From Actinomadura barringtoniae (GTDB taxonomy: Bacteria; Actinomycetota; Actinomycetes; Streptosporangiales; Streptosporangiaceae), in contig NZ_JAGEOJ010000014.1 of the NCBI RefSeq assembly GCF_017573505.1, positions 248,001-312,000 on the forward strand: 64,000 nucleotides of DNA, given 5' to 3'. How positions within the stretch are numbered: the first letter of the stretch is position 1; each line of letters begins with the position of its first letter. The notes under the pieces were generated by a model, which was not told the DNA's origin, did no database searches, and saw only the letters and a list, made by a program, of their open reading frames with translations. This document shows, one piece after another, positions 52,740 to 60,856 of the stretch. A program made the position numbers and the translations under genes.

Positions 52740-52861
52740 TGTGGAGGCGCTGGCGGAGGAATGGGGATGCGAGCCCGCGGAGGCGCTCGGGGGGGAAGTA
52801 CGTGTGGGCCCGGCTCGGGCCGAAGCCGAAGGATGAGCGAGTGGTCATGGGCGGCTGCTGA
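52720..52861 (+). pseudogene. remnant of an anti-sigma-type ATPase (HATPase) C-terminus
   Basis: The + strand reads SGRGLNIVEALAEEWGCEP and then, after a one-base shift at a run of seven G (52789-52795), GGKYVWARLGPKPK. This is the C-terminal signature of the RsbW-like ATPases that accompany XRE and DUF397 genes. The ATP-binding N-terminal part is absent and the frame is broken, so it is a fragment. Confidence 0.5.
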
Positions 52862-54953
52862 GGCGGAAGGCGAACAGGTCGGCGCCGTGCAGGGCCACCA
52901 GGAGCGGGCCGACGTTGGTGAGGATCCATGGCTCGGTGTCGCCCACCGCGACGTCGCGGTAGCTCCAGACCAGGCGTCCGGTGGTCGCGTCCCAGCCGTA
53001 GAGGCCCGGGCCCGTGGAGCCTGCCACGGCCGTGAGGACGAGGCCGCCCAGGGCGAGCAGAGGCGCCTTGTCGTCCCCTGGGGTGCTCGCCGACCAGAGC
53101 CGGCGGCCGGTCCGGGCGTCGAGCGCGAGCAGGGTCCGGTTGTCGAGGGTGTAGGCGAACCTGCCGCTCGCGAGGAACGTCCGGTAGTTCGTGCTGGGCA
53201 CGGCCGGTACGTGGGACCACTTCTCCTGGCCGGTGGCCAGGTCCAGCGCGTGCAGCGTGGAACCGGCGACGTAGGCCATGCCGTTCGCGACCGTGATCTC
53301 GCCGTCCTGGATGTTCGCCGTCCAGAGCGTGCGGCCGGTGGACGCCGAGAGGGCGTCGAGCGCGCTGCCGGACTGGTTGTTGAAGATCACGTCCCCGCTG
53401 CCCGGCATGGTCATGTCCGAGTTGGCGTACTGGCGGGTCCAGCGGGGCTCGCCGGTGGCGGTGGCGAGCGCGAAGAGGGTGCCGAACGTCTTTCCGTCGT
53501 CGCCCTTGCCGGACTTGGCGATGAGGCTGCCGCCCTGCACTCCCTGGAGCTCGGTCCCCGGAGGAGCCCGGTGGGCCCACAACTGTGCGCCGCTGCGGGC
53601 GTCGTAACCGATGACCGTCCCCGTGCCGTCGACCACGCCGATGACGGTCCCGTCCTTGGGGCCGCGGATGCCGCGCAGGTCGTAGCCGACCGGCAGCGGC
53701 GCCCGCCAGCGCTGGGCGCGGGTGGCGGGATCCAGCGCGACCAGGGCCGTGCTCTGCGGCACGTACATCAGGGCCGAGTCGGTGGTGCCGTCCAGCTTGG
53801 CCGACCACAGCTCGCGGCCGGTGGCGGTGTCGTAGGCCGTGGACTTGGTGAGGTAGGCGTTGACGACGACCGCGTGCTCGAAGGCCAGAGGCGACAGGAA
53901 GTCGCCGCCGGTGGGCAGCCTGGCCTTCCAGCGGAGAGCGGGCGTGGGGAGGCCGGGCTCGCCGTCGTCCGTCCCTGCCAGCGCCATGGCCGTGCCGCCG
54001 CCGACCGCCGCGAGACCGGCGACCGCGGCCCCGCCCAGCAGGAGCCGCCGCCGGGTCCTGGCGCGGGAGATGGCCTTCAGGTCCAGGACGAGGGTGTGCT
54101 CGCGGTCGTCGAGCTCGCGGCCGATGGCGTCGGGCAGCCAGCCGTTCGCCAGTGGCTGGGCGGCGAGGAGCTGGGGGAGCAGCGCGACACGCGGGCGATC
54201 GGCGGGGTCGCGGCTCAGGCAGGCGGCGACCATCGCGGACAGGGCTCGCGGCACGCCGTCCAGGTCGGGCGGCTCGTGCAGGGTCCGGTGGATCACGGTG
54301 TGGACCGGGCCGAGGCCGAACGGCGGGCGGCCGGTGGCGGCGTAGGCCAGCACGGCGCCGAAGGCGAAGACATCGGCGGCAGAGGTGAGTTCCTCGCCGC
54401 GGATCTGCTCGGGCGGCATGTAGCCGGGCGTGCCCATGAACTGGCCCTCGGAGGTGAGCCTCGTCCCGTCGGCGGCCCTGCTGATGCCGAAGTCGATGAC
54501 GCGCGGGCCGTCCTTGGCCAGCAGGATGTTCGCCGGTTTGAGGTCGCGATGCAGCAGTCCGTTCTGCTGGATGGCGATCAAGGCCTCGCCCAGGCCTGCG
54601 CCGAGCGTGCGCAGGAGCGGCTCGGGCATCGGGCCGTGTCGCGCGACGGCGTCCTTGAGGTTGAGGCCGTTCACGTACGCCGTCGCGAGCCAGGGGACCG
54701 TGCCGTCCGGGTCGGCGTCCACCACCGGGCTGGTGAACGCGCCGCTGACCCTGCGCGCGGCCTCCACCTCGGCGCGGAACCGGGCCCGGAAGGTGTGGTC
54801 GTCCGCCAGTTCCGGGCGTACCACCTTGATCGCCACCGCCCGGCCCGCGGGCGACGCGCCGAGGTAGACGCGGCCCATGCCGCCCTCGCCCAGGCGGCTC
54901 AGCAGCCGGTAGCGGCCCACATGACCGGGGTCGTCCGGCTCCAGCGCGGCCAT
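52845..54953 (-). CDS. Ser/Thr protein kinase with PQQ-like beta-propeller
   Basis: The 702-residue protein has an N-terminal kinase domain with the Gly loop LGEGGMGRVYLG, Lys in AIKVVRPE, catalytic HRDLKPANILL and VIDFGIS, and the activation segment GTPGYMPPEQI. A membrane helix (LLLGGAAVAGLAAVGGGTA) at about 315-335 precedes the outer part. That part is a PQQ-like propeller of repeated blades (TGRELWSAK, AQRWRAPL, GAQLWAHR, GEPRWTRQ, GRTLWTA, GRRLWSAS). The propeller probably senses an extracellular ligand or cell-wall state. It overlaps the upstream kinase gene by one base (TGATG). Confidence 0.95.
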   Translation of the reverse strand: MAALEPDDPGHVGRYRLLSRLGEGGMGRVYLGASPAGRAVAIKVVRPELADDHTFRARFRAEVEAARRVSGAFTSPVVDADPDGTVPWLATAYVNGLNLKDAVARHGPMPEPLLRTLGAGLGEALIAIQQNGLLHRDLKPANILLAKDGPRVIDFGISRAADGTRLTSEGQFMGTPGYMPPEQIRGEELTSAADVFAFGAVLAYAATGRPPFGLGPVHTVIHRTLHEPPDLDGVPRALSAMVAACLSRDPADRPRVALLPQLLAAQPLANGWLPDAIGRELDDREHTLVLDLKAISRARTRRRLLLGGAAVAGLAAVGGGTAMALAGTDDGEPGLPTPALRWKARLPTGGDFLSPLAFEHAVVVNAYLTKSTAYDTATGRELWSAKLDGTTDSALMYVPQSTALVALDPATRAQRWRAPLPVGYDLRGIRGPKDGTVIGVVDGTGTVIGYDARSGAQLWAHRAPPGTELQGVQGGSLIAKSGKGDDGKTFGTLFALATATGEPRWTRQYANSDMTMPGSGDVIFNNQSGSALDALSASTGRTLWTANIQDGEITVANGMAYVAGSTLHALDLATGQEKWSHVPAVPSTNYRTFLASGRFAYTLDNRTLLALDARTGRRLWSASTPGDDKAPLLALGGLVLTAVAGSTGPGLYGWDATTGRLVWSYRDVAVGDTEPWILTNVGPLLVALHGADLFAFRLSSRP

Positions 54954-57133
54954 CAGGCCTCAGCCCGGAAGCAGTAGAGCCGCCTGTTGTCGGTGGCGTA
55001 GACGTTCGTCCCGGACACGGCCACGCTCCACTCGTCACGGCCGTAGGACGGCCCCCAGTGTGCCCAGGCCGTCCCGCCGCCGAAGGGAACGACGAAGATT
55101 CCGCCGCCGTCGTGCCTGTCGTCCGAGGACGTCCCGTTGTCGTCGATCGCGGCCGCGAGCAAGCGCGAGGAGCCACCGGCGTCGTTGCGAGGAGAGGAGA
55201 GGCCCAATTCGACCGGATCGGTCGGCCGCTTCCAGCGCGGAGCACCGGTGGCCCGGTCATAGGCCTGGAAACTCGTCAGGTCGGCCGTGACCACCATGCC
55301 GTTCACCACGAGCACGGGGCGCCCGACGGTGGGCGCCGTCCACTTCACGGCCCCCGTGGCGGTGTCGACGGCACGAAGGCTGCCGTATCCGGTCTCGCTG
55401 ACGAACAGCAGGCCGTCGCCGAGCATGAGCGGGTGCGCCACCTCCTTGCTCGCGTCGCCGGGGACGAGGGTGCGGGTCCACCGCTGGGCGCCGGTGGCGC
55501 CGTCGAGGGCGATGACCTTGGACGGGGTGTTGATGTAGAGGGTGGTGCCTCCGGTGACCCCGTAGACGTAGACGGAGCGCGCCGGGAAACGCCACAGGAT
55601 CCGGCCGCTGTTCATGTCGACGGCCAGGACGACGACATCCCTGCTGCCCTGGGAGGGTTTCGCGCTCACGTAGGCCGTGCTGCCGATGAGCCCGAACAGG
55701 TCCTGGAGGTCGAGGTCGTGCCCGGGAATCTCGACCGTCCTGGCGGCCCCCGTGGTCGCCTCGATCGTGTGGATCGTCTTGGTGGGGAAGAGGTTGGTGC
55801 CGTCCGCCTGGACGAGCTGCATCGCGCCCAGCGCGACGATCGTGCTCCCGAAGACCTGGAACACGCACTCGTCGAGCGAGTCGATCTTGGTCGGGCGGCC
55901 GGCCGACCAGAGCAGGCGGCCCGAGGCGGCGTCGACCCCGCAGAACCCCTTCTGTCCTCGCCACACCACCGTGCCGCCCGCCATCACGACGTTCAGGCGC
56001 GAATCATCCCGGAGATCGCTGGGCCAGGACTGGGCCCAGACGGGCGGGGGAGCGGCCACGAGACCGGTCGCGCGCGGCGCCGGCTTGACGGGCTTGGCGT
56101 CCTTGCGGGTCAGCGCCCAGGCCGTGGCGCCGCCGCCCGCGCCCACCACGCCGACGGCCGCGGCGGCGGCGAGGCGCAGGACGCGCCGCCTGCTCGGGGT
56201 GACCGGGGCCGTCTCGTCGATGCTCGGCAGCGGGGGAGGCGGGGCGACGGGCGCCGTGGAGGCCGCGGTGGCCGCCGCTTCGAGGGCCGCGATCTCCTCG
56301 CGGAGGCCGGGGGAGATCAGCGCGGCCGGGTCGGCGGGCGCGAACGCGTCGAGCATGGCGGGGAGTTCGGGCCGTTCGGCCGGATCCTTGGCCAGGCAGG
56401 CGGCGAGGAGTTCACGGAGCGAGGCGGGCACGCCGTCGAGCCGCGGGTCCTCGTACAGCACGCGGTAGAGCAGGGAGGACGGGTCGGCCGTGGCGAACGG
56501 CCCGGACCCGGTGGCGGCGAACACCAGCACGCCCGCCAGCGAGAAGACGTCGGACGGCGGGCCCGCGTCCTTGCCCCGGGAGATCTGCTCGGGCGCCATG
56601 AACGCCGGTGTCCCGACCAGGACGCCGGTGCCGGTGAGCGCCGAGGCGTCGGCGGACTTGGTGATGCCGAAGTCGATGACCTTCGGGCCGTCCTCGGCCA
56701 GCAGGATGTTGGTCGGCTTGAGGTCGCGATGGACCAGGCCCGCCGCGTGAATGGCCTGCAGCGCCTCGACCAGCCCGGCTCCCAGCGCGCGCAGCGGCGG
56801 CTCGGGCAGCGGACCTGCGGTGCGGACGGCCTCGCTCAGTGTCGGGCCCGGCACGTAGCTGACGGCGAGCCAGGGGCGGGACGCGTCGGCGTCGCCGTCC
56901 AGCACGGGGGCGGTGTAGAGGCCGCTGACCTGGCGTGCGGCGGCGATCTCACGCCGGAACCGTTCCCGGAAGCCCTCGTCGTTGGCGAACTCCTGCCGTA
57001 CGAGCTTGAGGGCCGCGAGCCTGGCGCCGGGCGACTTGGCCAAATAGACCGTTCCCATGCCGCCCGCGCCGAGGCGGGCGAGCATCTGGTAATGGCCGAC
57101 CCACGCCGGGTCTCCCGCCTGAAGCGGCTGCAC
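54953..57133 (-). CDS. Ser/Thr protein kinase with PQQ-like beta-propeller, paralogue
   Basis: The 726-residue protein repeats the layout of its downstream neighbour: Gly loop LGAGGMGTVYLA, AALKLVRQE, HRDLKPTNILL, VIDFGIT, GTPAFMAPEQI, then a Pro/Ala-rich juxtamembrane stretch, a helix (LAAAAAVGVVGAGGGATAWA), and propeller blades (GRLLWSAGR, GRILWRFP, AQRWTRTL, GAPRWKRP). The two genes are a tandem duplication, cotranscribed with stop and start overlapping. Differences in the propellers suggest distinct signals. Confidence 0.95.
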   Translation of the reverse strand: MQPLQAGDPAWVGHYQMLARLGAGGMGTVYLAKSPGARLAALKLVRQEFANDEGFRERFRREIAAARQVSGLYTAPVLDGDADASRPWLAVSYVPGPTLSEAVRTAGPLPEPPLRALGAGLVEALQAIHAAGLVHRDLKPTNILLAEDGPKVIDFGITKSADASALTGTGVLVGTPAFMAPEQISRGKDAGPPSDVFSLAGVLVFAATGSGPFATADPSSLLYRVLYEDPRLDGVPASLRELLAACLAKDPAERPELPAMLDAFAPADPAALISPGLREEIAALEAAATAASTAPVAPPPPLPSIDETAPVTPSRRRVLRLAAAAAVGVVGAGGGATAWALTRKDAKPVKPAPRATGLVAAPPPVWAQSWPSDLRDDSRLNVVMAGGTVVWRGQKGFCGVDAASGRLLWSAGRPTKIDSLDECVFQVFGSTIVALGAMQLVQADGTNLFPTKTIHTIEATTGAARTVEIPGHDLDLQDLFGLIGSTAYVSAKPSQGSRDVVVLAVDMNSGRILWRFPARSVYVYGVTGGTTLYINTPSKVIALDGATGAQRWTRTLVPGDASKEVAHPLMLGDGLLFVSETGYGSLRAVDTATGAVKWTAPTVGRPVLVVNGMVVTADLTSFQAYDRATGAPRWKRPTDPVELGLSSPRNDAGGSSRLLAAAIDDNGTSSDDRHDGGGIFVVPFGGGTAWAHWGPSYGRDEWSVAVSGTNVYATDNRRLYCFRAEA

Positions 57134-57209
57134 TCGCGTCCTCTCGGCGAAGGTCTGACCTTTCCGCAGGCTACCGCAAAGAGATGCTGCTGTTCATCAG
57201 AGAACTCGC

Positions 57210-57247
57210 GTTTACCGGGATACTGAATGGTCCAATCAACTGATACG
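57210..57247. promoter_or_regulatory. element shared by XRE-cupin and aminotransferase promoters, copy 1
   Basis: Read on the reverse strand this region starts CGTATCA and ends CCGGTAAAC. The same two blocks, CGTATCA and CCAGTAAAC, recur in direct order at 57830-57864 with three bases less between them. A promoter or the binding site of the XRE-cupin protein is possible. Confidence 0.45.
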
Positions 57248-57258
57248 TGGAGACCACT

Positions 57259-57810
57259 GTGCTGGCACAAGAGGATCTGGCGCGCGTCGTCGGCGGCAAC
57301 GTGCGCCGGCTGCGCGCCGCCGCCAAGATCTCCCTGGCCGACCTCGCCGAGGCGGGCGGCGTGAGCAAGACGACGTTGCACGGCATCGAGCAGGGCGCGG
57401 GCAACCCGACGCTGGGCACGCTGTGGGCGCTGTCGGCGGCGCTGCGGGTGCCGCTCGGCGACCTGCTGGAGGCCCCGGAGTCGGCCAAGCTGCAGGTCGT
57501 ACGGGCGGGCGACGATGTTCCGCGCGCCGCGGGCGACTCGGTGGACGGCCGGTTGCTGCATCGCGTGAAGCTGTCCGGCACGGTCGAGGTGTACGGCCTG
57601 GAGATCGCGGACCGGCTGCAGGAGTCCCCGGCCCACCTGCCGGGCGTGCAGGAGTGCCTTGTGGTGACTGATGGGCAGGTCACGGCTGGTCCCGTGGAGG
57701 AGCCTGTCGAGTTGGCGGCGGGCGACTCGATGTTGCACCGGGCCGAATCGCCGCACATCTATCGAGGTGAGGGGCGGGCCGTGCTGGTCATGCTCTATCC
57801 CGATTCCTGA
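57259..57810 (+). CDS. XRE-family regulator with cupin domain
   Basis: The GTG at 57259 is preferred because GTGGAG sits six bases before it; a GTG at 57247 lacks a ribosome site and would overlap the repeated element. The 183-residue protein has an N-terminal XRE helix-turn-helix (NVRRLRAAAKISLADLAEAG, SKTTLHGIEQGAGNPTLGTL) and a C-terminal cupin (HLPGVQECLVVTDGQVTAGP, LAAGDSMLHRAESPHIYRG). Such proteins regulate amino acid or polyamine genes. The aminotransferase gene 64 bp downstream is the probable target. Confidence 0.9.
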   Translation: MLAQEDLARVVGGNVRRLRAAAKISLADLAEAGGVSKTTLHGIEQGAGNPTLGTLWALSAALRVPLGDLLEAPESAKLQVVRAGDDVPRAAGDSVDGRLLHRVKLSGTVEVYGLEIADRLQESPAHLPGVQECLVVTDGQVTAGPVEEPVELAAGDSMLHRAESPHIYRGEGRAVLVMLYPDS

Positions 57811-57829
57811 CGCCTTGCCGGGCTCCTGG

Positions 57830-57864
57830 CGTATCACTATCTTGGGATGCACGTACCAGTAAAC
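57830..57864. promoter_or_regulatory. element shared by XRE-cupin and aminotransferase promoters, copy 2
   Basis: CGTATCA (57830-57836) and CCAGTAAAC (57856-57864) lie directly before the aminotransferase ribosome site GGAGG. They match copy 1 at 57210-57247 in inverted orientation. Confidence 0.45.
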
Positions 57865-57874
57865 TGGAGGTGCC

Positions 57875-59038
57875 ATGCCGGTCTCACGCCTGCGCGACAT
57901 CCCGGGCATCGGAGTGGACGTCGTCGGCGACGCGGCCGACGCCCTGCACGACCCGGACATCCTGCGCCTGGAGAACCTCGACACCGACGTGCGCCCCCCG
58001 GCCGCCGCCCTCGCCGCGACCCGGGAGGCCGTCGACGACGACTCCGCCAACAGCTACCTGCCGTTCCAGGGCCGCCGTTCCCTGCTGGAGGCCGTCGCGT
58101 CCCATGTCGGCCGCATCGCGGGCCGTACCTACGATCCGGTGACCCAGTGCGTCAGCGTGGCCGGCGGCCTGAACGGCATCCTCAACGCCCTGCTCGCCAC
58201 CGTCGAGCCCGGCCAAGAGGTTGTGTTGTGCGACCCCGTGTACGCGGGCCTGGTCAACCGCGTTCGGCTCGCGGGCGGCGTGACCCGCTTCGTGCCGACC
58301 GTCCCGACCGGCAAGGGCTGGACCGTCGATCCCGAACAACTGGCCGCCGCAGTAGGACCCAACACCGCCGCCGTCCTGATGATGGGCCCCCTCATGCCGA
58401 CCGGCCTCGTGCTGGACGACTCGCACTGGACCGCCTTGGCCGAGGCCTGCGAACGCCACGACGCCTGGCTCATCTACGACGCCGCCATGGAACGCATCCG
58501 CTTCGACGGCCGGCCGCCGTCCCACCCTGCGCGCCTGGACGCCCTGGCCGAACGCACCATCACCGTCGGCGCGGCCTCCAAGGAACTGCGCATGATCGGC
58601 TGGCGCGTCGGCTGGGTCGTGGGACCGGCGGACATCCTCAACGACATTCGCCTGGTCGGCCTCACCAACGTCGTCTGCCAGGTCGGCATCGCCCAGGAGG
58701 CCGTCGCCGCTGCCCTTTCCGCCCCCGACGCCGACGCCGACATGGCCGCCGCCACCGCCGAATGGCAGCGCCGCTGCGAGGCGATCCTCCACGAACTCGC
58801 CGACTTCCCCCTCGTACGCCCCCACGGCGGCTGGTCTCTCCTGCTCGACACCGCCGAGCTGGGCCTCACCCCGGCCGAGCTGTCCGACCGCCTGCTGACC
58901 CACGGCAAGGTGGCCGCCACCCCCATGAACGGCTGGGGCCCCAGCGGCGACCGCTACCTGCGCTTCGTCTTCGCCAACGAGCCAGTGGACCGCCTCACCG
59001 GCCTAGGCCACCGCTTCCGCGAAGCCCTCAGCCATTGA
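57875..59038 (+). CDS. class I/II PLP-dependent aminotransferase
   Basis: The 387-residue protein has SVAGGLNGILNALLATVEPG, DPVYAGLVNRVRLAGG, MMGPLMPTGLVLD (where an NP-G motif is usual), WLIYDAAMERIRFDG and the PLP Lys in GAASKELRMIGWRVGW, with the C-terminal Arg in YLRFVFANEP. It catalyses an amino group transfer in an unknown pathway. It sits behind an XRE-cupin regulator with a shared promoter element. Replacement of the canonical Asn-Pro by Gly-Pro-Leu near 170 is a departure from most aspartate-aminotransferase-like enzymes. Confidence 0.9.
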   Translation: MPVSRLRDIPGIGVDVVGDAADALHDPDILRLENLDTDVRPPAAALAATREAVDDDSANSYLPFQGRRSLLEAVASHVGRIAGRTYDPVTQCVSVAGGLNGILNALLATVEPGQEVVLCDPVYAGLVNRVRLAGGVTRFVPTVPTGKGWTVDPEQLAAAVGPNTAAVLMMGPLMPTGLVLDDSHWTALAEACERHDAWLIYDAAMERIRFDGRPPSHPARLDALAERTITVGAASKELRMIGWRVGWVVGPADILNDIRLVGLTNVVCQVGIAQEAVAAALSAPDADADMAAATAEWQRRCEAILHELADFPLVRPHGGWSLLLDTAELGLTPAELSDRLLTHGKVAATPMNGWGPSGDRYLRFVFANEPVDRLTGLGHRFREALSH

Positions 59039-59125
59039 GGCGCTCAGTGGTTGAGGCGCTCAGTGGTTGAGGCGCTCAGTGGTTGAGGCGCTCAACCACT
59101 GACGCCCTCATCGTTGAGGCCCTCA
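59024..59125. repeat. 16-bp tandem repeat filling the gap between convergent genes
   Basis: The aminotransferase end GCCCTCAGCCATTGAG is followed by three exact GCGCTCAGTGGTTGAG units, then GCGCTCAACCACTGAC, GCCCTCATCGTTGAG and the HxlR gene end. Every unit carries TGA on one or both strands, and both genes' stop codons belong to the array. Confidence 0.93.
59077..59101. terminator. hairpin formed by inverted repeat units
   Basis: CAGTGGTTGAG (59077-59087) and CTCAACCACTG (59091-59101) make an 11-bp perfect stem with a 3-base loop between the convergent aminotransferase and HxlR genes. It probably terminates transcription from both sides. Confidence 0.65.
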
Positions 59126-59470
59126 AGCGTTCTGGCACCTGATCTGGGCCACGCGTTCGCGGTGCTCGCATCCCCACGCGCCCAGGGGGCCGAGCGCCTG
59201 GACCAGCGACTCGCCGAACGGGGTCAGCGAATACTCCACCTTGGGCGGCACGACGTGGTGCACCTCGCGATGCACGATCTCGTCGCGTTCCAGCTCGCGC
59301 AGATGCTGGATCAGCATCTTCTCGCTGACCCCGTCGACGGCCCTTTTCAGCTCACCGAAGCGCTTGGTGCTCTCACCGAGGGACCAGAGGATCAGGACCT
59401 TCCACTTGCCGCCCATGACGTCGATGGCGGTGTCGAGACCCGAGACGAAGACCTGCCTCTGATCTGCCAT
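59123..59470 (-). CDS. HxlR-family transcriptional regulator
   Basis: The 115-residue protein has the HxlR winged helix: DVMGGKWKVLILWSLGESTK, FGELKRAVDGVSEKMLIQHL, RELERDEIVHREVHHVVPPK and VEYSLTPFGESLVQAL. It is divergent from the MFS transporter and probably represses it through the AGTACC/GGTACT palindrome between them. Confidence 0.93.
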   Translation of the reverse strand: MADQRQVFVSGLDTAIDVMGGKWKVLILWSLGESTKRFGELKRAVDGVSEKMLIQHLRELERDEIVHREVHHVVPPKVEYSLTPFGESLVQALGPLGAWGCEHRERVAQIRCQNA

Positions 59471-59485
59471 ACATACCTCCAGGTG

Positions 59486-59510
59486 AGTACCTGACTAAAT
59501 AGTCGGTACT
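59486..59510. promoter_or_regulatory. candidate HxlR operator
   Basis: AGTACCTGACT and AGTCGGTACT flank AAAT as an imperfect inverted repeat in the HxlR/MFS divergent region. TGACTAAATAGT gives it an AT-rich centre that could overlap promoter elements. Confidence 0.6.
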
Positions 59511-59575
59511 TGTCCGTCGGTAACCATGCTGGCGAGGATCGGCCCTGTTCACAACCCCTGAGCATTGGACAGGCA

Positions 59576-60715
59576 GTGCCGCTCTTCGTCTTCGCCCTCA
59601 TGCTGGTCGTCTTCAGCTTCACGACCGGGGAGTTCGTCATCGCGGGGATCCTCCCCGACGTCGCCGGGGGCCTCTCGGTGACCGTCGCCTCGGCGGGTCA
59701 CCTGGTCACCGCGTACGCCCTCGGAATGATCGTCGGCGGCCCGGTGGTCACGGTCCTCACCTCGAAACTCCCGCGCAAGCCGCTCATCATCGGCCTGATG
59801 GCCGTCTCCATAGCGGGCAACCTCGCCTCGGCGGCGGCCCCGAACTACCCGACCCTCCTCCTGGCCCGCTTCCTGTCGGGGCTGGTGGTCGCCACGTTCT
59901 TCGCCGTGGCCATCGCCACCGCCGTCTCGCACGCGGCGGAGGGCAAGCAGGCCTCGACCGTCGCCAAGATCGCCCTGGGCCTGAACCTGGGCATCATCCT
60001 CGGCGCCCCGATCGGCACGTTCGTCGGCCAGCATGTCGGCTGGCGCGCCACGTTCGTCACGGTCGCGGCGTTCGCGCTGGTGGCCCTGCCGCTGGTCCTG
60101 CGCTACGTCCCCGCTCAGCCCGCCGCGACGACCTCGGCGCTGGGGGAGCTCCGCGTCTTCACCGGCAGGAACGTCCAGCTGGCGATCGCCCTCACGATCT
60201 TGGGCAACGTGGGCGTCGTCACGGTCTTCACGTTCATCTCGCCGCTGCTCACCGACGTCGGCGGCTTCAGCGAGGGAGCGGTCCCGATCTTGCTTCTGCT
60301 TTACGGAGCGGGGGCCGTCGTGGGCAACTTCCTGGGCGGCTATCTGGCCGACAGGTCGCTTCTGCCCTCCGTGGCGATCCTTCTGGCCGTTCTGGCGGGC
60401 ACCCTCGCGGCCTTCTGGCAGCTAGGCGACCACAAGGTCCCGGCCGCCGCCCTGACCTTCGCCATCGGGCTCCTGGCGTTCGCCGTGATCCCCGGCATGC
60501 AGACCCGCGTCCTCACCACCGCCAGCGCCGCCCCCACCCTCGCCGTGGCGGTGAACGCCTCCGGCTACCAGGTGGCGGCGGCGTTCGCGGGCTGGCTCGG
60601 CGGGTGGCTCATCACCGGGTCCGGCCTCCGCTCCATTTACCTGGTGGCCGCCGTCCTCACCCTCGCGGGCCTGGCCGTGGCCGCCTACTCGATCCGCCAG
60701 GCCCCGACCTCCTGA
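59576..60715 (+). CDS. MFS efflux transporter (Cmx/CmlR-like)
   Basis: The start at GTG 59576 gives 379 residues beginning PLFVFALMLVVFSFTTGEFV, matching drug-efflux MFS proteins of the AraJ/CmlR group; a longer TTG frame would begin inside the operator. Twelve hydrophobic helices are visible with GPVVTVLTSKLPRKPLIIG between helices 2 and 3 and the antiporter-like GLNLGIILGAPIGTFVGQ in helix 5. It probably exports a small toxic compound and is controlled by the divergent HxlR protein. Confidence 0.9.
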   Translation: MPLFVFALMLVVFSFTTGEFVIAGILPDVAGGLSVTVASAGHLVTAYALGMIVGGPVVTVLTSKLPRKPLIIGLMAVSIAGNLASAAAPNYPTLLLARFLSGLVVATFFAVAIATAVSHAAEGKQASTVAKIALGLNLGIILGAPIGTFVGQHVGWRATFVTVAAFALVALPLVLRYVPAQPAATTSALGELRVFTGRNVQLAIALTILGNVGVVTVFTFISPLLTDVGGFSEGAVPILLLLYGAGAVVGNFLGGYLADRSLLPSVAILLAVLAGTLAAFWQLGDHKVPAAALTFAIGLLAFAVIPGMQTRVLTTASAAPTLAVAVNASGYQVAAAFAGWLGGWLITGSGLRSIYLVAAVLTLAGLAVAAYSIRQAPTS

Positions 60716-60855
60716 TAGGCCGAGTCATAGATGACCGAGGCGTCCCCGGGCTTCACCTCGTAGTGCTTCAGGTTGCCGCCCCAGTACCGCAGGATCCGCT
60801 GCAGCTCATCGACGGCGTTCTCTTCCGGCACTTCGACTTCGAGTACGAATTTCAT
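60685..60855 (-). CDS. 56-residue hypothetical protein
   Basis: The ATG at 60855 gives MKFVLEVEVPEENAVDELQR and continues to GAWRIE. It is a compact, acidic alpha/beta-looking protein with no signal peptide. The 3' end overlaps the convergent MFS gene by 31 bp. An element like that before the erythromycin-esterase-like gene lies directly in front of the ATG. I do not recognise the family. A frame start 48 bp upstream is less likely. Confidence 0.6.
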   Translation of the reverse strand: MKFVLEVEVPEENAVDELQRILRYWGGNLKHYEVKPGDASVIYDSAYQEVGAWRIE

Positions 60856-60856
60856 A

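Noticed and set aside
52704-54977. A 757-codon open frame on the + strand opposite a kinase gene
   Set aside because: Antisense to a clear kinase-propeller gene with normal motifs; composition is shadow-like.
52845-57133. PQQ-dependent dehydrogenases
   Set aside because: The propeller repeats are PQQ-like, but the N-termini are complete Ser/Thr kinases followed by a membrane helix.
59024-59125. Possible CRISPR array or attachment site
   Set aside because: The 16-bp units are adjacent with no spacers, no integrase is present, and both flanking genes end inside the array.
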